64,000 bases of DNA from Pseudoalteromonas sp. MSK9-3 (GCF_003590335.1 NZ_MIET01000011.1:124001-188000), one strand, 5' to 3'. Counted from the first letter of the stretch, positions 38,094 through 48,853 are shown. A program made the numbers and translations. Notes: generated from the letters alone by a model not told the origin.

Positions 38094-41000
38094 TTAAGCA
38101 GCACTCTGCGGGGCCTGTCTTTGTTTTATTACCGCAACCAATAAAGCCGGTAAAAACGTGAGGCTTAATAGTGTCGAGACTAAAATCCCGCTCAATACAA
38201 TCACCCCCACACCGCGGTATAACTCAGTACCCTCGCCAGGGATTAACACCAATGGCGCCAACCCAAATAACGTCGTTGCCGTAGACATTAAAATCGGGCG
38301 TAATCGCTTAGCAACAGCTTGGTCGACAGCTTCTCGCACAGGCATGGCTTGATCAATTATAAAACGGCGCGTTTGATCTACGATCAAAATTGGATTGTTT
38401 ACTACCGTGCCAAGCAGTATCAAAAAGCCCAGCATCGTGATCATGTCAAATGGTTGATGAAACGCAGTTAACCCCAACGCTGTCAGAGCACCGTTAACCC
38501 CGTTTACTGTCACCAGTCCAAGCAACCCCCCTGCCATACCCAAAGGTACTGTCGCAAGGATAAATAATGGGTAACGCCAATGTGTAAATATCGCCACCAA
38601 CAACAAATAACTCAGTACCAACGCAATCACAAAGTTACCCGATAGCGCAGATTTAGTTGCTTCTAACTGATCAGCAGCACCACTAATGCTCACTTTGATC
38701 CCTTGCGCTATTTTGCCTTGCTGCCATAAGTTAGGGAGTAATTCCTGACGGACAATCTGCTCTGCCGTTTCTAATGCAACATCGCGAGGAGGAATAATAT
38801 AAACCGTCACTGTTCTGTTACCATCGACTCGACGTACAGAGTTACTATTTTTACTCTCGACCAAATCAGCTAACGCATTTAGCGGTAATACTTGCCCCTG
38901 CGGCGTAACAATCGGTGTTGTTTGCAGCTCTGTTAGGTTTTGACGATTTCCTGCACCACTAAACAAAAACATATCGACTTTGTCGTCGTTCAAGATAAAT
39001 TCATCAACATAGGCACCGTCACTCATAGCGGCCACTGCATAACCAAAGTCGCGATTATCTATACCAAGTTCAGCAAGCCGGTCCCAACGCGGTTTAATTT
39101 CAATCAGTGGCTGCTCTAATGCAAGAGAACCAGGATCTGAATCAATTTGAGGGTTATCAAAAAGCCTATCAGCTTCTTTATAAACAGCTTCAGCCGCACT
39201 ATAAAGCTCAATAATATCACTGCCTGCTATATCTACCGCAACTGCGCGTGTTCCGCCGTCATTGCTCGATATAATTGAACCACGCGCTGAAAATGCACGC
39301 ATACCGTCATAACTTTTGAACTTAGCAGTAATAGCCGCCATCATATCGTTTATATTTTGCGGTTCAACAGGTGCACTCAAGAACCAAATACGGCCAACCG
39401 ACACCGACATAGAGTAATATTCTAGTGGCGGTAAATCAGTTTTACCTGACTCGTAATCACTGCTGTCAGCCTCTATGTGCGCATCAAAATACGTTCTTAA
39501 TTCTGCACCAATTTTTTCCATTTCTGATAAATTATAGTTCGGTGGCGCAATCATCATAGAGAACGCTTTGGGCTCTTCCCCTTCAGGTAAGTATTCCGCC
39601 GCAGGCATTAACGTATAAGCTAATCCTAATATACCCACAACAAATGCAATACTAATTACGCGAGCTTGCTGTTGTGAGCGGGTAAATAACTTAGACAACG
39701 ATAGCCACCACGTACCTAGTTCAAACTGGCGCTTTTCATCTAAATCTTGTTTTTTACCAAAATTTGCCAGTGCGACAGGCACAACAAAAATAGCAACCAA
39801 CATTGAGGCAATAATCGCACCTGAAATAGCAATGGCAATATCAGAGTAAAGCTGTCCGGCTTCTTGCTGCACAAATAAGATTGGCGCAAATACCAATACA
39901 GTTGTCGCAGTAGAGGCTAATACCGCTGGCCATACTTCTTTAACGCCTTTTATAGCAGCCAATCGCTTACTCAGCCCTTCGCGTTTCGCCTGTACAATAG
40001 ATTCAAGCACCACAATGGTATTATCTACCGTCATACCAATTGCAAACGCAACACCCGCTAAGGAAATAACGTTAATCGTTCGACCAAAGCTCATCAAGGC
40101 AAAAAAGGCCGCGACTGTACATAACGGAATGCCCATTACCCCAACTAACGTCGCCCGCCCTGAGCGCAAGAAAAAGTACATCACAAGCGTCGCAAGTAAG
40201 GCACCCAATGCTAAGTTGGTCCACACATTTTGCAAAGAGCTTTTCACATATTTGACGTCATCACTCATCAAGTTGAGTTCTAACCCATTTTGCGCCAGTA
40301 GCTGTGCATTAAGTTCAGCCACAACCGGTAGCATTTGCTCTTTAATTGCTAATACATTTGAGCCACTTTCACGTCGAACAGACAAACTCAACGTGCGTTC
40401 ACCATCTGAATAAGACATCCCACGGGTCTCAAAATGGTCAAGCGTAATACTGGCAACATCTTTTAATAAAATATTTGCTGAGCCAATGCGTTTAACAACT
40501 AGGTTCTCTAATTGACTGAGCTGCTCAAAACGCCCAACTACACGCAGTAAATAACGACTTTTACCACTTTCAATATCACCACCTGACGCATCTCTGTTTC
40601 TAGCTCTTATCGCGTTTCTCACATCAATTAAACTAATGCCGCGCTGCGCTAAACGTGCCGCATCAACTTTGATTTGGATCTGACGCTGTGCACCACCGCC
40701 AACTCTGACTTCCGATACGCCCGCGACACTCTCCATACGAGGACGAACAAAGTCTTCAGCAAAATCACGCAGTAAATCCACGTCTAATTGTAATGGGTTA
40801 CCAGCCTGCGGTTTGAGTACAAAATACATAAACGCATTATTAGAGAATGAACTTGAAAAAAGCCTAGGTTGGTCCACATTCTCAGGGTACGCAGGTACCT
40901 GACTCAGCGCATTATTTACCCTAATAAGTGCATCATTAACACCAACGCCAAACGGAAACTCAAGCTCAACGGTGGCTTCACCCATTTCAGCGTATGAGAT

Positions 41001-41234
41001 CATACGTTTTAAATTAGGCAAACTTCTTAAATATCGCTCTTGTTCAATGAGTATTTCTTTTTCTACATCTTGTGGTGTTGCCCCTGGCCATCCAGTTTGT
41101 ACCGTAATGGTCCGCACTTCTAAATCAGGGATCATTTGTACCGGAATATTAAGTGCTGAGATCAACCCTAAAATCGCCGTGATCAAAACAACGACCGTAA
41201 CCAGCGTCCCTCGCTTTACAGCAGCTTCAATCAT
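38094..41234 (-). CDS. RND efflux pump permease
   Basis: Inner-membrane proton-driven pump of 1046 residues, normal for hydrophobe/amphiphile-type (HAE1) RND proteins. Helix 1 near residues 10-28; two large periplasmic loops (about 35-335 and 560-870); helix 4 carries the family's polar motif VDNTIVV in place of the AcrB double Asp; helix 11-12 region has the second half FLILLGTVVNNPILIVDQ. The periplasmic part has the usual GWPGATPQDVEKEI. Its gene overlaps the adaptor stop by four bases (TGA/ATG), so they are co-translated. Substrate unknown: broad antimicrobial or metabolite export are both possible. No outer membrane channel gene is adjacent, so it must use TolC or similar. Confidence 0.95.
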   Translation of the reverse strand: MIEAAVKRGTLVTVVVLITAILGLISALNIPVQMIPDLEVRTITVQTGWPGATPQDVEKEILIEQERYLRSLPNLKRMISYAEMGEATVELEFPFGVGVNDALIRVNNALSQVPAYPENVDQPRLFSSSFSNNAFMYFVLKPQAGNPLQLDVDLLRDFAEDFVRPRMESVAGVSEVRVGGGAQRQIQIKVDAARLAQRGISLIDVRNAIRARNRDASGGDIESGKSRYLLRVVGRFEQLSQLENLVVKRIGSANILLKDVASITLDHFETRGMSYSDGERTLSLSVRRESGSNVLAIKEQMLPVVAELNAQLLAQNGLELNLMSDDVKYVKSSLQNVWTNLALGALLATLVMYFFLRSGRATLVGVMGIPLCTVAAFFALMSFGRTINVISLAGVAFAIGMTVDNTIVVLESIVQAKREGLSKRLAAIKGVKEVWPAVLASTATTVLVFAPILFVQQEAGQLYSDIAIAISGAIIASMLVAIFVVPVALANFGKKQDLDEKRQFELGTWWLSLSKLFTRSQQQARVISIAFVVGILGLAYTLMPAAEYLPEGEEPKAFSMMIAPPNYNLSEMEKIGAELRTYFDAHIEADSSDYESGKTDLPPLEYYSMSVSVGRIWFLSAPVEPQNINDMMAAITAKFKSYDGMRAFSARGSIISSNDGGTRAVAVDIAGSDIIELYSAAEAVYKEADRLFDNPQIDSDPGSLALEQPLIEIKPRWDRLAELGIDNRDFGYAVAAMSDGAYVDEFILNDDKVDMFLFSGAGNRQNLTELQTTPIVTPQGQVLPLNALADLVESKNSNSVRRVDGNRTVTVYIIPPRDVALETAEQIVRQELLPNLWQQGKIAQGIKVSISGAADQLEATKSALSGNFVIALVLSYLLLVAIFTHWRYPLFILATVPLGMAGGLLGLVTVNGVNGALTALGLTAFHQPFDMITMLGFLILLGTVVNNPILIVDQTRRFIIDQAMPVREAVDQAVAKRLRPILMSTATTLFGLAPLVLIPGEGTELYRGVGVIVLSGILVSTLLSLTFLPALLVAVIKQRQAPQSAA

Positions 41235-42316
41235 AGTTCACCGCTCACTGTTGATTTTACCGAGAGCGACGTGCCATCTTTAAGTAACTCAACCCCAGAA
41301 ACCACAATACGTTCAGACCCAGTCAGTCCTATCACCGAGACTTGTTCGCCCGTCGACTCTACTACGGTTACCAAACTGCGTTTCGCGCTGCCATTTTCTA
41401 CAGAAAACACACTGCTCCCACCGTCAGGATGCTGTTTAATAGCCGACTTGGGTAACCATACTTTACTTTTAGAAGACGCTAAGAAAACTTCAGCACTTGC
41501 TGACATACCGGCAATAAACTCATGACTATATGTCTCGTTAGGTATGTCTATATGCGCAACAAAGGTACGGCTCACCGGATCAGCAACCCCCACAAGACGC
41601 GAAATTTGTGTGTTAATTGTATGGCTATTTTTTATATCCGCAGTCACCGCTGCAGAAACACGCTCTTGTGATGCGAAGTCGCTATAATACTCTTGTGGTA
41701 CATCCAGCACTAAACGTAAATCAGATTGAGCCACCAAAGAAAGAACACTATTTTGTGGCGTCACCCATTCACCTACATCCACATTTCTACTTGCGATCAC
41801 ACCAGAAAAAGGAGCATACAGCGTGTGGCGGTGAACAATTTCTTTGGCTAAGGAAACCGCAGCCTGCTGCTTGACTAATTCGGCCTTGGTATTGGCTAAA
41901 TTAGCACGTCGTTCACCTATGAGTGTTTTAGCCACACTTTGCTGATCTGATAGTGCCACTACTTCAGCCAATAAACGTTCAGCTTCTTGTTTTGCGATTG
42001 TCGCAGCTTGTAAGCTCGCTTTTGCTTGAGCCAACTCTAATTTAGCGAGCGTGTCATCAAGTTGCAGTAACACCTCTCCTTTTTTTACTAAAGAGCCAAC
42101 ATCAACTTGTAAAACAGACACAGCGCCTGCTTCCAAAGAGGCTAAGCTTGCATCGCGTGTGGCTTCAATTGTACCAGTCAATCGCATCACATCGGCTTGC
42201 TTATTTAATGACGGAATATATATATCAACCTCTGTGGTTTGAGCATACACTTTTGACGCAACTAATGAAGCACTGGCCAAAACAACACAAAACACCGCAC
42301 GTACAGCAAATTGCAT
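41231..42316 (-). CDS. RND efflux periplasmic adaptor protein
   Basis: Membrane fusion protein of 361 residues linking the pump at 38094-41234 to an outer membrane channel. Signal peptide about residues 1-25 (VASKVYAQ) with no lipobox. Biotinyl-lipoyl half motif GAVSVLQVDVGSLVKKGEVLLQLD, then a coiled-coil hairpin (about 95-160, Ala/Gln/Glu/Lys-rich) and the second half APFSGVIASRNVDVGEWVTP; beta-barrel and membrane-proximal domains follow. The stop overlaps the pump start. Confidence 0.94.
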   Translation of the reverse strand: MQFAVRAVFCVVLASASLVASKVYAQTTEVDIYIPSLNKQADVMRLTGTIEATRDASLASLEAGAVSVLQVDVGSLVKKGEVLLQLDDTLAKLELAQAKASLQAATIAKQEAERLLAEVVALSDQQSVAKTLIGERRANLANTKAELVKQQAAVSLAKEIVHRHTLYAPFSGVIASRNVDVGEWVTPQNSVLSLVAQSDLRLVLDVPQEYYSDFASQERVSAAVTADIKNSHTINTQISRLVGVADPVSRTFVAHIDIPNETYSHEFIAGMSASAEVFLASSKSKVWLPKSAIKQHPDGGSSVFSVENGSAKRSLVTVVESTGEQVSVIGLTGSERIVVSGVELLKDGTSLSVKSTVSGEL

Positions 42317-42422
42317 AAAAACCTCTAATGATAATTATTTCCATTTAATTCTAAAGAACTCACAAAATAAAACATCTCATTTGCGATAACTTACTAATAA
42401 TGCCAGATATTAAGAAATTAGG

Positions 42423-43121
42423 TTATTTCTGACAGCGTATAAATATAAACGCAGGCCTTGTTGACAGCTTTTCATATGTTTTAGCACACATTGTTTGCAC
42501 AACAGGGTCTACCTGCCCCTCACTAAGAGCAGACACTAGCAAACCATTTTGCGTTATTGCCTGCATAATGCAGGTTAATGAACGTCTGTAAAAACGTACT
42601 TCTACTGGTGTGCCAACCGTATTCCAGCGCTCAATAACCATTTGTGTCTCGAAATAGTTTTTTGCATGGCGCATCTCAGATTTTGCGCAAGGGTGATGGG
42701 TAGAAAACACCATATATCCACCGGGTTTGAGTACTCTATAAACCTCTGCGAAAAACGCCGTAACATCCGCCAAATAATGTAACATTAATGGACAAATGAC
42801 TATATCCGCACTTTGTGTTTTTTCATTTGGCAGGCCCAGCGCTAAATCTTGCTGATAAGCATGCACTCGGCCACCTAATGTGGAGTCAACCATAGCGAGC
42901 ATTTCTGAAGAAGCATCGATACACGTTACATGACTGGCACCTTTATCGAGTAGATACTGCGCATAAATCCCCGAACCGCAACCTAAATCTAATACCTTTC
43001 GCCCTTTAATATCCCCCATCAATGCCTGCAGTGATGGGCGCTCATAATATGCGTTATAAATATTGTGTGTCACTGACTCCGCATACTGTGCGGCATGGGT
43101 TGTATAAAGCTCTGAAGCCAT
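42423..43121 (-). CDS. Class I SAM-dependent methyltransferase
   Basis: Cytoplasmic methyltransferase of 232 residues. SAM-binding motif I is VLDLGCGSGIYAQYLLDKG (about residues 45-63), motif II near VTCIDASSEML, and the ICPLMLHYLAD block with VLKPGGYMVFSTHHP is motif III. It is the UbiE/methyltransferase-11 type; the substrate is not evident. Located 106 bp upstream of the adaptor gene on the same strand with no clear terminator between, so weak co-transcription is possible. Confidence 0.88.
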   Translation of the reverse strand: MASELYTTHAAQYAESVTHNIYNAYYERPSLQALMGDIKGRKVLDLGCGSGIYAQYLLDKGASHVTCIDASSEMLAMVDSTLGGRVHAYQQDLALGLPNEKTQSADIVICPLMLHYLADVTAFFAEVYRVLKPGGYMVFSTHHPCAKSEMRHAKNYFETQMVIERWNTVGTPVEVRFYRRSLTCIMQAITQNGLLVSALSEGQVDPVVQTMCAKTYEKLSTRPAFIFIRCQK

Positions 43122-43306
43122 ATTTATACTCTTATAAATGTTTTATATCAGTCATAAGACGGATTGATATAAAAAAAATGAATTAATTACCGCTTGTAAG
43201 TTTCTAGAAAGTTTCGCCTCTTAAAGTATTCACATTCACTGAACACAGTGAGCAACGTACCAAATATTAGGTACAACTTAGTTTACTTACTTTTAAGGAA
43301 TATCAC

Positions 43307-44056
43307 ATGACTTTTACGAAATCTGCATACGCTGCTTGTTTACTAGCATGCTCAACACACACACTGGCTCAACAAGACTCTTCTGAGTTAACTTGGAGCT
43401 TAGGTATTGCAGCAATATCATCAGATCAAGGATACGTCGATGTTGGTACAGAAACCACCATCGTACCAATTATAGGCATTCAGTACGGTAATTTTTCGTT
43501 ACTAGGCCCACGTGCAAGCTACAAAATGTTTGCCAATGACCAGTTCGAGATTTCAGCTATCGGTAATTTGCGTTTTGATGGCTATGAAGCTGCAGATGGT
43601 GACATATTTACGGGTATGGAAGACCGTGATATGAGCTTTGATGCGGGTATTGAAGCTGAAATAGACACCTCATTTGGAGAGTTTGGCCTCGGACTGGTAC
43701 ACGATGTAACCAGTACTCATAAAGGGTTTGAATTAAGTGCCAGTTACGGGGTCCCGTTTATGTTTGAAAATGGCCGTGTTATGCCTTATATCTCCGCGAA
43801 CTATCAAAGTGAAGATTTAGCGGATTACTACTTTGGCGTACAACAAAATGAAGCAACCTCATCTCGTGCCTTTTACCAACTAGATGCCACAACCAATATC
43901 GAGATTGGGATCGGGAGCGATTGGATGTTTAATAACAAACACTATATTAAAGCAGACATTAGCTACGCTTCGTATGGCAGTGATATTAAAGACTCTCCGC
44001 TAATTGATAAATCAGGTGAAGCACAAATTTTGGTTGGGTATGCTTATGTTTTTTAA
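43307..44056 (+). CDS. MipA/OmpV family outer membrane protein
   Basis: Outer membrane protein of 249 residues with a signal peptide (residues 1-21, ending THTLAQ), a predicted beta barrel and a C-terminal aromatic residue (VGYAYVF). Blocks GIAAISSDQGYVDVGTETTIVPIIGIQYGNFSLLGP match the MipA/OmpV family, some of which act as scaffolds for peptidoglycan enzymes or as antibiotic-responsive proteins. In several proteobacteria mipA-like genes precede RND and two-component genes as here and are induced by the same system. An AAGGAA site lies before the ATG. Confidence 0.9.
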   Translation: MTFTKSAYAACLLACSTHTLAQQDSSELTWSLGIAAISSDQGYVDVGTETTIVPIIGIQYGNFSLLGPRASYKMFANDQFEISAIGNLRFDGYEAADGDIFTGMEDRDMSFDAGIEAEIDTSFGEFGLGLVHDVTSTHKGFELSASYGVPFMFENGRVMPYISANYQSEDLADYYFGVQQNEATSSRAFYQLDATTNIEIGIGSDWMFNNKHYIKADISYASYGSDIKDSPLIDKSGEAQILVGYAYVF

Positions 44057-45137
44057 TAAAAAAGTTCAAATAAAACACTTATGTATTAGTGCGATAGGTT
44101 TGGGGTTAATTGGCTGTGACGCAAGTTCAGCCAATACCGAGCAAGTTGTTCAAATCCAACCAAGCTCAGTTATTGTATTTGACCACTCGGAGATCGCTAC
44201 GCCAATTAAGACGATGCCAGAACATCATTTCTTTGGCAGAGTGCAAGGAGGAGAAAGTTACAACATGGCACTGTTTGTTGATGGCCGAATAGAGCGAGTA
44301 CTTGTCAAAGAAGGGCAAATTGTTAACTCTGGCGATGTACTGGCTACATTGTACTCGCCAAATCTTGCTCAACGCGTCACATCACGTGAGTCTAGCTATG
44401 AAAGTGCTAAGGCAGTACTGCACCAAGCTAAAATACAACAGCAAAGAAGCAGCGAACTCGTTAGAAAGAAATTACAACCTAACGCCGTGCTGGATGATGC
44501 ACAGCGGGCCTTAAAAGTGGCCACACAACAGGTCAATAATGCCCTTGCACAGCTTGAAGAAGCAAAAAACCAACAAAAAGAGACCCAATTAGTGGCCCCA
44601 CAAGCGGGCGTTATTGGTAAATTATATTCCCGCTCAGGTGACTATATTAGCGCGGGAGAAAATATCGTTCGATTTGAGTCTAGTGAAACACAAAAAGTGG
44701 TTTTTTCACTGCCAGAACGCATTGCTATTTCACTCCCTAAAACGAAAAATGTTCAAGTATCATTTCCGAGTATCAACACCACGACACTGGGTATCGTGAC
44801 AGAAAAAAGTTTACCGAACTTAGGCCAACCAGCCTTATTTGAAGTCACCGTTACCCTGCCAAAAAATAGCTATGAGAATCTAGGTATAACAGCGCAACTG
44901 CATGTGCCTATTTCAAATGACAGACTTTACAAGGTATCACATTCGGCACTTCGCTATGATCAAAGCAATCGTGCCTATTTATTATCCGCAGCCGAAAACA
45001 ATACACTGCCCGTTTCTGTGATTGCTGTAGAAAAAGATGGGGTGTTAATTACGAGCAGTTATCCCCTACTTCAACCAATTAGCCGAGTTTCAGAGATCAT
45101 TAACCCACTTAACTTAGCTGCATTAGACAAGAGGTAA
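44040..45137 (+). CDS. RND efflux adaptor lipoprotein
   Basis: Membrane fusion protein of about 365 residues. I chose the ATG at 44040, inside the end of the mipA-like gene; upstream ATG at 44004 adds 12 residues but spoils the signal peptide. The signal peptide ends in a lipobox (LIGC), so the protein is probably anchored in the inner membrane by a lipid. It has the lipoyl half motif RIERVLVKEGQIVNSGDVLATLYSP, an alpha hairpin about residues 110-175, and the second half APQAGVIGKLYSRSGDYISAGE. Overlaps the mipA gene and precedes the pump by 3 bp. Confidence 0.92.
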   Translation: MLMFFNKKVQIKHLCISAIGLGLIGCDASSANTEQVVQIQPSSVIVFDHSEIATPIKTMPEHHFFGRVQGGESYNMALFVDGRIERVLVKEGQIVNSGDVLATLYSPNLAQRVTSRESSYESAKAVLHQAKIQQQRSSELVRKKLQPNAVLDDAQRALKVATQQVNNALAQLEEAKNQQKETQLVAPQAGVIGKLYSRSGDYISAGENIVRFESSETQKVVFSLPERIAISLPKTKNVQVSFPSINTTTLGIVTEKSLPNLGQPALFEVTVTLPKNSYENLGITAQLHVPISNDRLYKVSHSALRYDQSNRAYLLSAAENNTLPVSVIAVEKDGVLITSSYPLLQPISRVSEIINPLNLAALDKR

Positions 45138-45140
45138 CTT

Positions 45141-48100
45141 ATGCTAACGCCAAATTCACATTGGTATTTCCAGCCACGATTAATTCTAGGCATTATTACC
45201 ATTTTAGCGCTAACAGGCTTATTCAGTTGGCACTATGCAAATGAGCAAGAAGATCCAAGTTTTGCCTACCGAAATGGTATGATCTTGCTTTCAAACCCTG
45301 GAATGAGTATTGAGCAGCTTACCGATCAGGGTGTTCGGCCTATTGAGCGAGTACTGAGTGAAATTGACGAAATACGCACATTTAGTGCGCGAATAAAGCA
45401 AGGTTATGCAAATATCGACATCGAGCTCAAAGACAGCATTTATGAGACCGATGTAATTTGGCAAAGGGTGAAGGACCGTACACGACAGGCTTCAAGCCGA
45501 ATGGGCGAAATAAACCTCTCTGTCCATGATCGCGTGCAAGATACACAGGGCATTGTACTGTCGGTGAATTCAGGCCAAGGGCTACTCGAAGATAGGCGTA
45601 TGGCACTGGTTGTTCGAGATGAACTGCTAAAGCTTGCCGATGTAAGAACTGCCAGCTTAATTGGTGCACCACAAGAGCAGCTTAACGTCGCATACTCGTC
45701 ACAGAGTATGCGTGAAACGGGCGTTTCTCCTATTGATATTGCAAATACCCTACAGCAACGCAATGCACAAACCAGCTTAGGCACTTTACAAAACCCTTCA
45801 TTTACCACGGGAGTCAACTCACTTACTCGACTTGATACATTACAATCAGTTAAAAATACCCAAATCAGCATGCCTAATGGGCAAAGTGTGCCCCTTTCTA
45901 GCATTGCTGATATCGCGTATCGCGCAGATCCGCAAAGTAACGAGCAATTCTGGTATAACGGACAAAGAACCGTTGGCATAGCCCTTACCCTACCACCAGA
46001 TTCTATTCGCGTTACTGAAACAGGACGTTTGATAAGAAACAAGATCAATGAATTGAACCAAAGGTATGCACAAGCCAGTATCACTATTCATTTATTTCAA
46101 CCCGATTGGACCCAAAAACGCCGTAGTTCTTTGCTTACTTCATTACTATATAGTTGCCTCGGTGTTGCCCTTGTTTTAATGTGTTTAATGACGTTTCGTA
46201 GCGCACTTATTGTCAGCCTCTCTATTCCGGCCATTGCACTGTCTGCCATTGGTTTATTCGGCATGTTTGGCGGTGTGATCCATCAAATGACCATTGCAGG
46301 GTTGGTGCTATCGTTAGGGCTAATGGTCGATAATAGTATCGTTATGGCTGAACGAATTGTACACCACCTAGAACGTGGTATGACACGTTCACACGCTGCT
46401 ATCACGGCCATTAAGGAGTTATATAAACCACTGGCAACAGCAACACTCACCACAATAGCCGCATTTGTACCCATGCTACTCTCAACAGGCGGTGTGGCTG
46501 ACTTTATTGCAACAATCCCTATTTTAGTGATCATTTGCATTCTCTTCAGCTATGTCATTTCGTTATCTTTTGTGCCAATACTGAGTAAATTACTCGCCTA
46601 CCAAGACAAGCCCGCAAACCGCATCACGCGTATTTTTAATACGACAGGCGGACATATTGCACACGGCACTTTAAATTATCCTAAAGCAACGCTCATGGTT
46701 AGCGTTTGTGTCATTACCTTGTTACTAAGCTTACCTGCGAGCAAAGGCGAGTTTTTCCCAAAAACCAATCGAGACCAAGCTTATGTTGACATTCAACTTC
46801 CTCTTGGCTCTTCGGTAAGTGAAACGACGAACGTTGCTAATGCCATTGCTGATAAACTGAAAAATAATGACTCGATCACCAATACGTTCAGCTTTACGGG
46901 TAATTCTGGACCTCGTTTTTACTATAATTTAGTACAACAGCCGAATGAAAGTCACATAGCTCGCATTGTATTTGAAACTAAAGCAGAGGTCGCTGTAGCT
47001 GACGTTGTAAACCGTCTTAACAACGAATTTAAAGTACAATTTCCTAATTTCATCGTAACCGCGCATGAATTAGGGCAAGGTCCACCAATTGAAAGCCCAA
47101 TAGAAGTGCGCGTTCTGGCTAACACAAACCAAAATGCACTGGGTGCCGCAGAAGCATTATTTGCGTTGCTTAATGAGCGCGTTGACACCAAGAGTGTAAG
47201 AAGAGCCTATGTACTAGGTAAGCCTGCATTGAACTTAGCGACAAACAAACAACAGTTACAAGTGAGCAATATTACGGAGCAGCAACTAAGTCAATATCTT
47301 GCGTGGCAAACCACGGGGCTTAACGCCACAACGTTAAATTACACGCTAGACCCAATTGATTTAGTTGTTGCAGTGCCGCAACCGGTAAATAATTCTACAG
47401 AGTTATTATCAACACAAATACTGACTGACACGAGACAATTTATTCCTGCATCTCTATTCCTTGAACAAAGCGTCGTTGGCATTCCCCCAGTCGCGGTGCG
47501 ACAAGATGGATTTCATACTTTAACTGTTCTGTCTGATGTTGCAGAAGGTTATAGCGAGGAAGAGATCATTGAACAACTGCAGTCAAAAGCAAAAGTTTTA
47601 ACCGATGAATTTGGTGTTACTATCGAGTTTGGCGGAGAAGCCGCTGAGTCTGAGCAAGCAAATAGCGCATTATTGGTCGCAATGCCCGCTGGTATCGTAT
47701 TGTTATTTGTTGCACTGGTTTTGCAGTTCAATTCATACCGATTGAGTCTGGTGGTTATGTGTAGTATTCCACTGGGTGCGATTGGTGCGCCAGCGATGCT
47801 GTCTCTCGTAAATATTCCTTTTGGTTTTATGTCAATATTAGGGGTATTAGCGTTGGCAGGTATCGTGGTAAACACCGCCATCATTTTAATTGAAAGCACG
47901 CTTCAAGGAATAAAAAATGGATTACAGAAAAAACAAGCAATCGCTGCGGCAGTAAATGAACGCTTTCGGCCTATATTATTGACCACAATTACAACCATTA
48001 TAGGTATGTTACCGCTGACCTCATCACAAAGCCCACTTTGGCCACCATTAGCGTGGGCTGTTATTGGTGGATTGATCACCTCTACCGCCTTGATGATGTT

Positions 48101-48164
48101 TATAATGCCTGTTGCGCTTAGTTTACTGCTAAAACCAGTTAAAAATGACATACAAACACAGTAA
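45141..48164 (+). CDS. RND efflux pump permease (second system)
   Basis: Inner membrane pump of 1007 residues, slightly shorter than HAE1 members. Starts 3 bp after the adaptor. Helix 4 motif VDNSIVMAERIVHHLERG and the twin-domain layout show RND identity; loops are about residues 40-330 and 555-850; C-terminal half motif is LALAGIVVNTAIILIES. The overall divergence from the pump at 38094 suggests a separate subfamily. Downstream response regulator and kinase suggest that expression is signal-controlled; the effector could be metal, peptide or antibiotic. Confidence 0.94.
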   Translation: MLTPNSHWYFQPRLILGIITILALTGLFSWHYANEQEDPSFAYRNGMILLSNPGMSIEQLTDQGVRPIERVLSEIDEIRTFSARIKQGYANIDIELKDSIYETDVIWQRVKDRTRQASSRMGEINLSVHDRVQDTQGIVLSVNSGQGLLEDRRMALVVRDELLKLADVRTASLIGAPQEQLNVAYSSQSMRETGVSPIDIANTLQQRNAQTSLGTLQNPSFTTGVNSLTRLDTLQSVKNTQISMPNGQSVPLSSIADIAYRADPQSNEQFWYNGQRTVGIALTLPPDSIRVTETGRLIRNKINELNQRYAQASITIHLFQPDWTQKRRSSLLTSLLYSCLGVALVLMCLMTFRSALIVSLSIPAIALSAIGLFGMFGGVIHQMTIAGLVLSLGLMVDNSIVMAERIVHHLERGMTRSHAAITAIKELYKPLATATLTTIAAFVPMLLSTGGVADFIATIPILVIICILFSYVISLSFVPILSKLLAYQDKPANRITRIFNTTGGHIAHGTLNYPKATLMVSVCVITLLLSLPASKGEFFPKTNRDQAYVDIQLPLGSSVSETTNVANAIADKLKNNDSITNTFSFTGNSGPRFYYNLVQQPNESHIARIVFETKAEVAVADVVNRLNNEFKVQFPNFIVTAHELGQGPPIESPIEVRVLANTNQNALGAAEALFALLNERVDTKSVRRAYVLGKPALNLATNKQQLQVSNITEQQLSQYLAWQTTGLNATTLNYTLDPIDLVVAVPQPVNNSTELLSTQILTDTRQFIPASLFLEQSVVGIPPVAVRQDGFHTLTVLSDVAEGYSEEEIIEQLQSKAKVLTDEFGVTIEFGGEAAESEQANSALLVAMPAGIVLLFVALVLQFNSYRLSLVVMCSIPLGAIGAPAMLSLVNIPFGFMSILGVLALAGIVVNTAIILIESTLQGIKNGLQKKQAIAAAVNERFRPILLTTITTIIGMLPLTSSQSPLWPPLAWAVIGGLITSTALMMFIMPVALSLLLKPVKNDIQTQ

Positions 48165-48187
48165 TGATTAGAATAAAGGACATAACC

Positions 48188-48853
48188 ATGCGAGTGCTAA
48201 TCACTGAAGATAACCAACAACTTGCTGAATTTATTCAGCAAGCCATCATGCAAGATGGCCATGCGGCCGATATTGCTTTAGATGCAGCCACTATGTTTTA
48301 TCAACTGTCTATCATGCAATACGACGGTATTGTTTTAGATTTGGGGTTACCAGATAAAGATGGCTTAGATGTGATTAAACATTTACGCTCTAAAGGTATA
48401 CCCATTCCTATTCTTATTTTGACTGCCCGCGGCGGCATAGATGACAGAATAAAAGGGCTCGACCTCGGTGCTGACGACTATCTCAACAAACCCTTTTCTA
48501 TAGACGAGCTAAAAGCTCGACTGCGCGCCCTAATGCGCAGACCTGTTGATTATTCGGGCAATGATTTAAGCAGAGGCAATGTCACTATAGAAACCAAGTC
48601 TCGCCGTGTCACTGTTGACACTCAAAACCTCACCATGGGCAAAACTGAGGTTGCTATTTTAGAGTACATGTTAAAGCATGCAACATTAACCGTAAGTAAA
48701 GAGTCATTGTTTGATGCCATTTATTCTATGGGGTTTGAAGTCACCGACAATGCCATACAAGTCGCCATGCATCGTATTCGAAAAAAGCTTGAACAAGCTG
48801 GCGCTACCACACACATAAATACCATCCGTGGCATAGGGTATATCTTGGCATGA
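48188..48853 (+). CDS. OmpR/PhoB family response regulator
   Basis: Cytoplasmic regulator of 221 residues. I chose the ATG at 48188 because AAAGGA lies before it and the receiver domain begins MRVLITEDN directly; the frame is open 24 bp further. Receiver domain about residues 1-115 with phosphoacceptor Asp51 (VLDLGLPD) and the conserved Lys in LNKPFSIDEL; winged-helix DNA-binding domain about 125-220 (TKTEVAILEYMLKHA, then DNAIQVAMHRIRKKLEQAGATTHINTIRGIGYIL). The layout is QseB/PmrA-like. Overlaps the kinase gene by four bases. Confidence 0.95.
   Translation: MRVLITEDNQQLAEFIQQAIMQDGHAADIALDAATMFYQLSIMQYDGIVLDLGLPDKDGLDVIKHLRSKGIPIPILILTARGGIDDRIKGLDLGADDYLNKPFSIDELKARLRALMRRPVDYSGNDLSRGNVTIETKSRRVTVDTQNLTMGKTEVAILEYMLKHATLTVSKESLFDAIYSMGFEVTDNAIQVAMHRIRKKLEQAGATTHINTIRGIGYILA

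Noticed and set aside
38158..38352. Frames antisense to the RND, FtsK, AcnB and MCP genes.
   Set aside because: They lie opposite strong family members, have no ribosome binding sites and no recognisable domains, and are treated as shadows of the coding strand.
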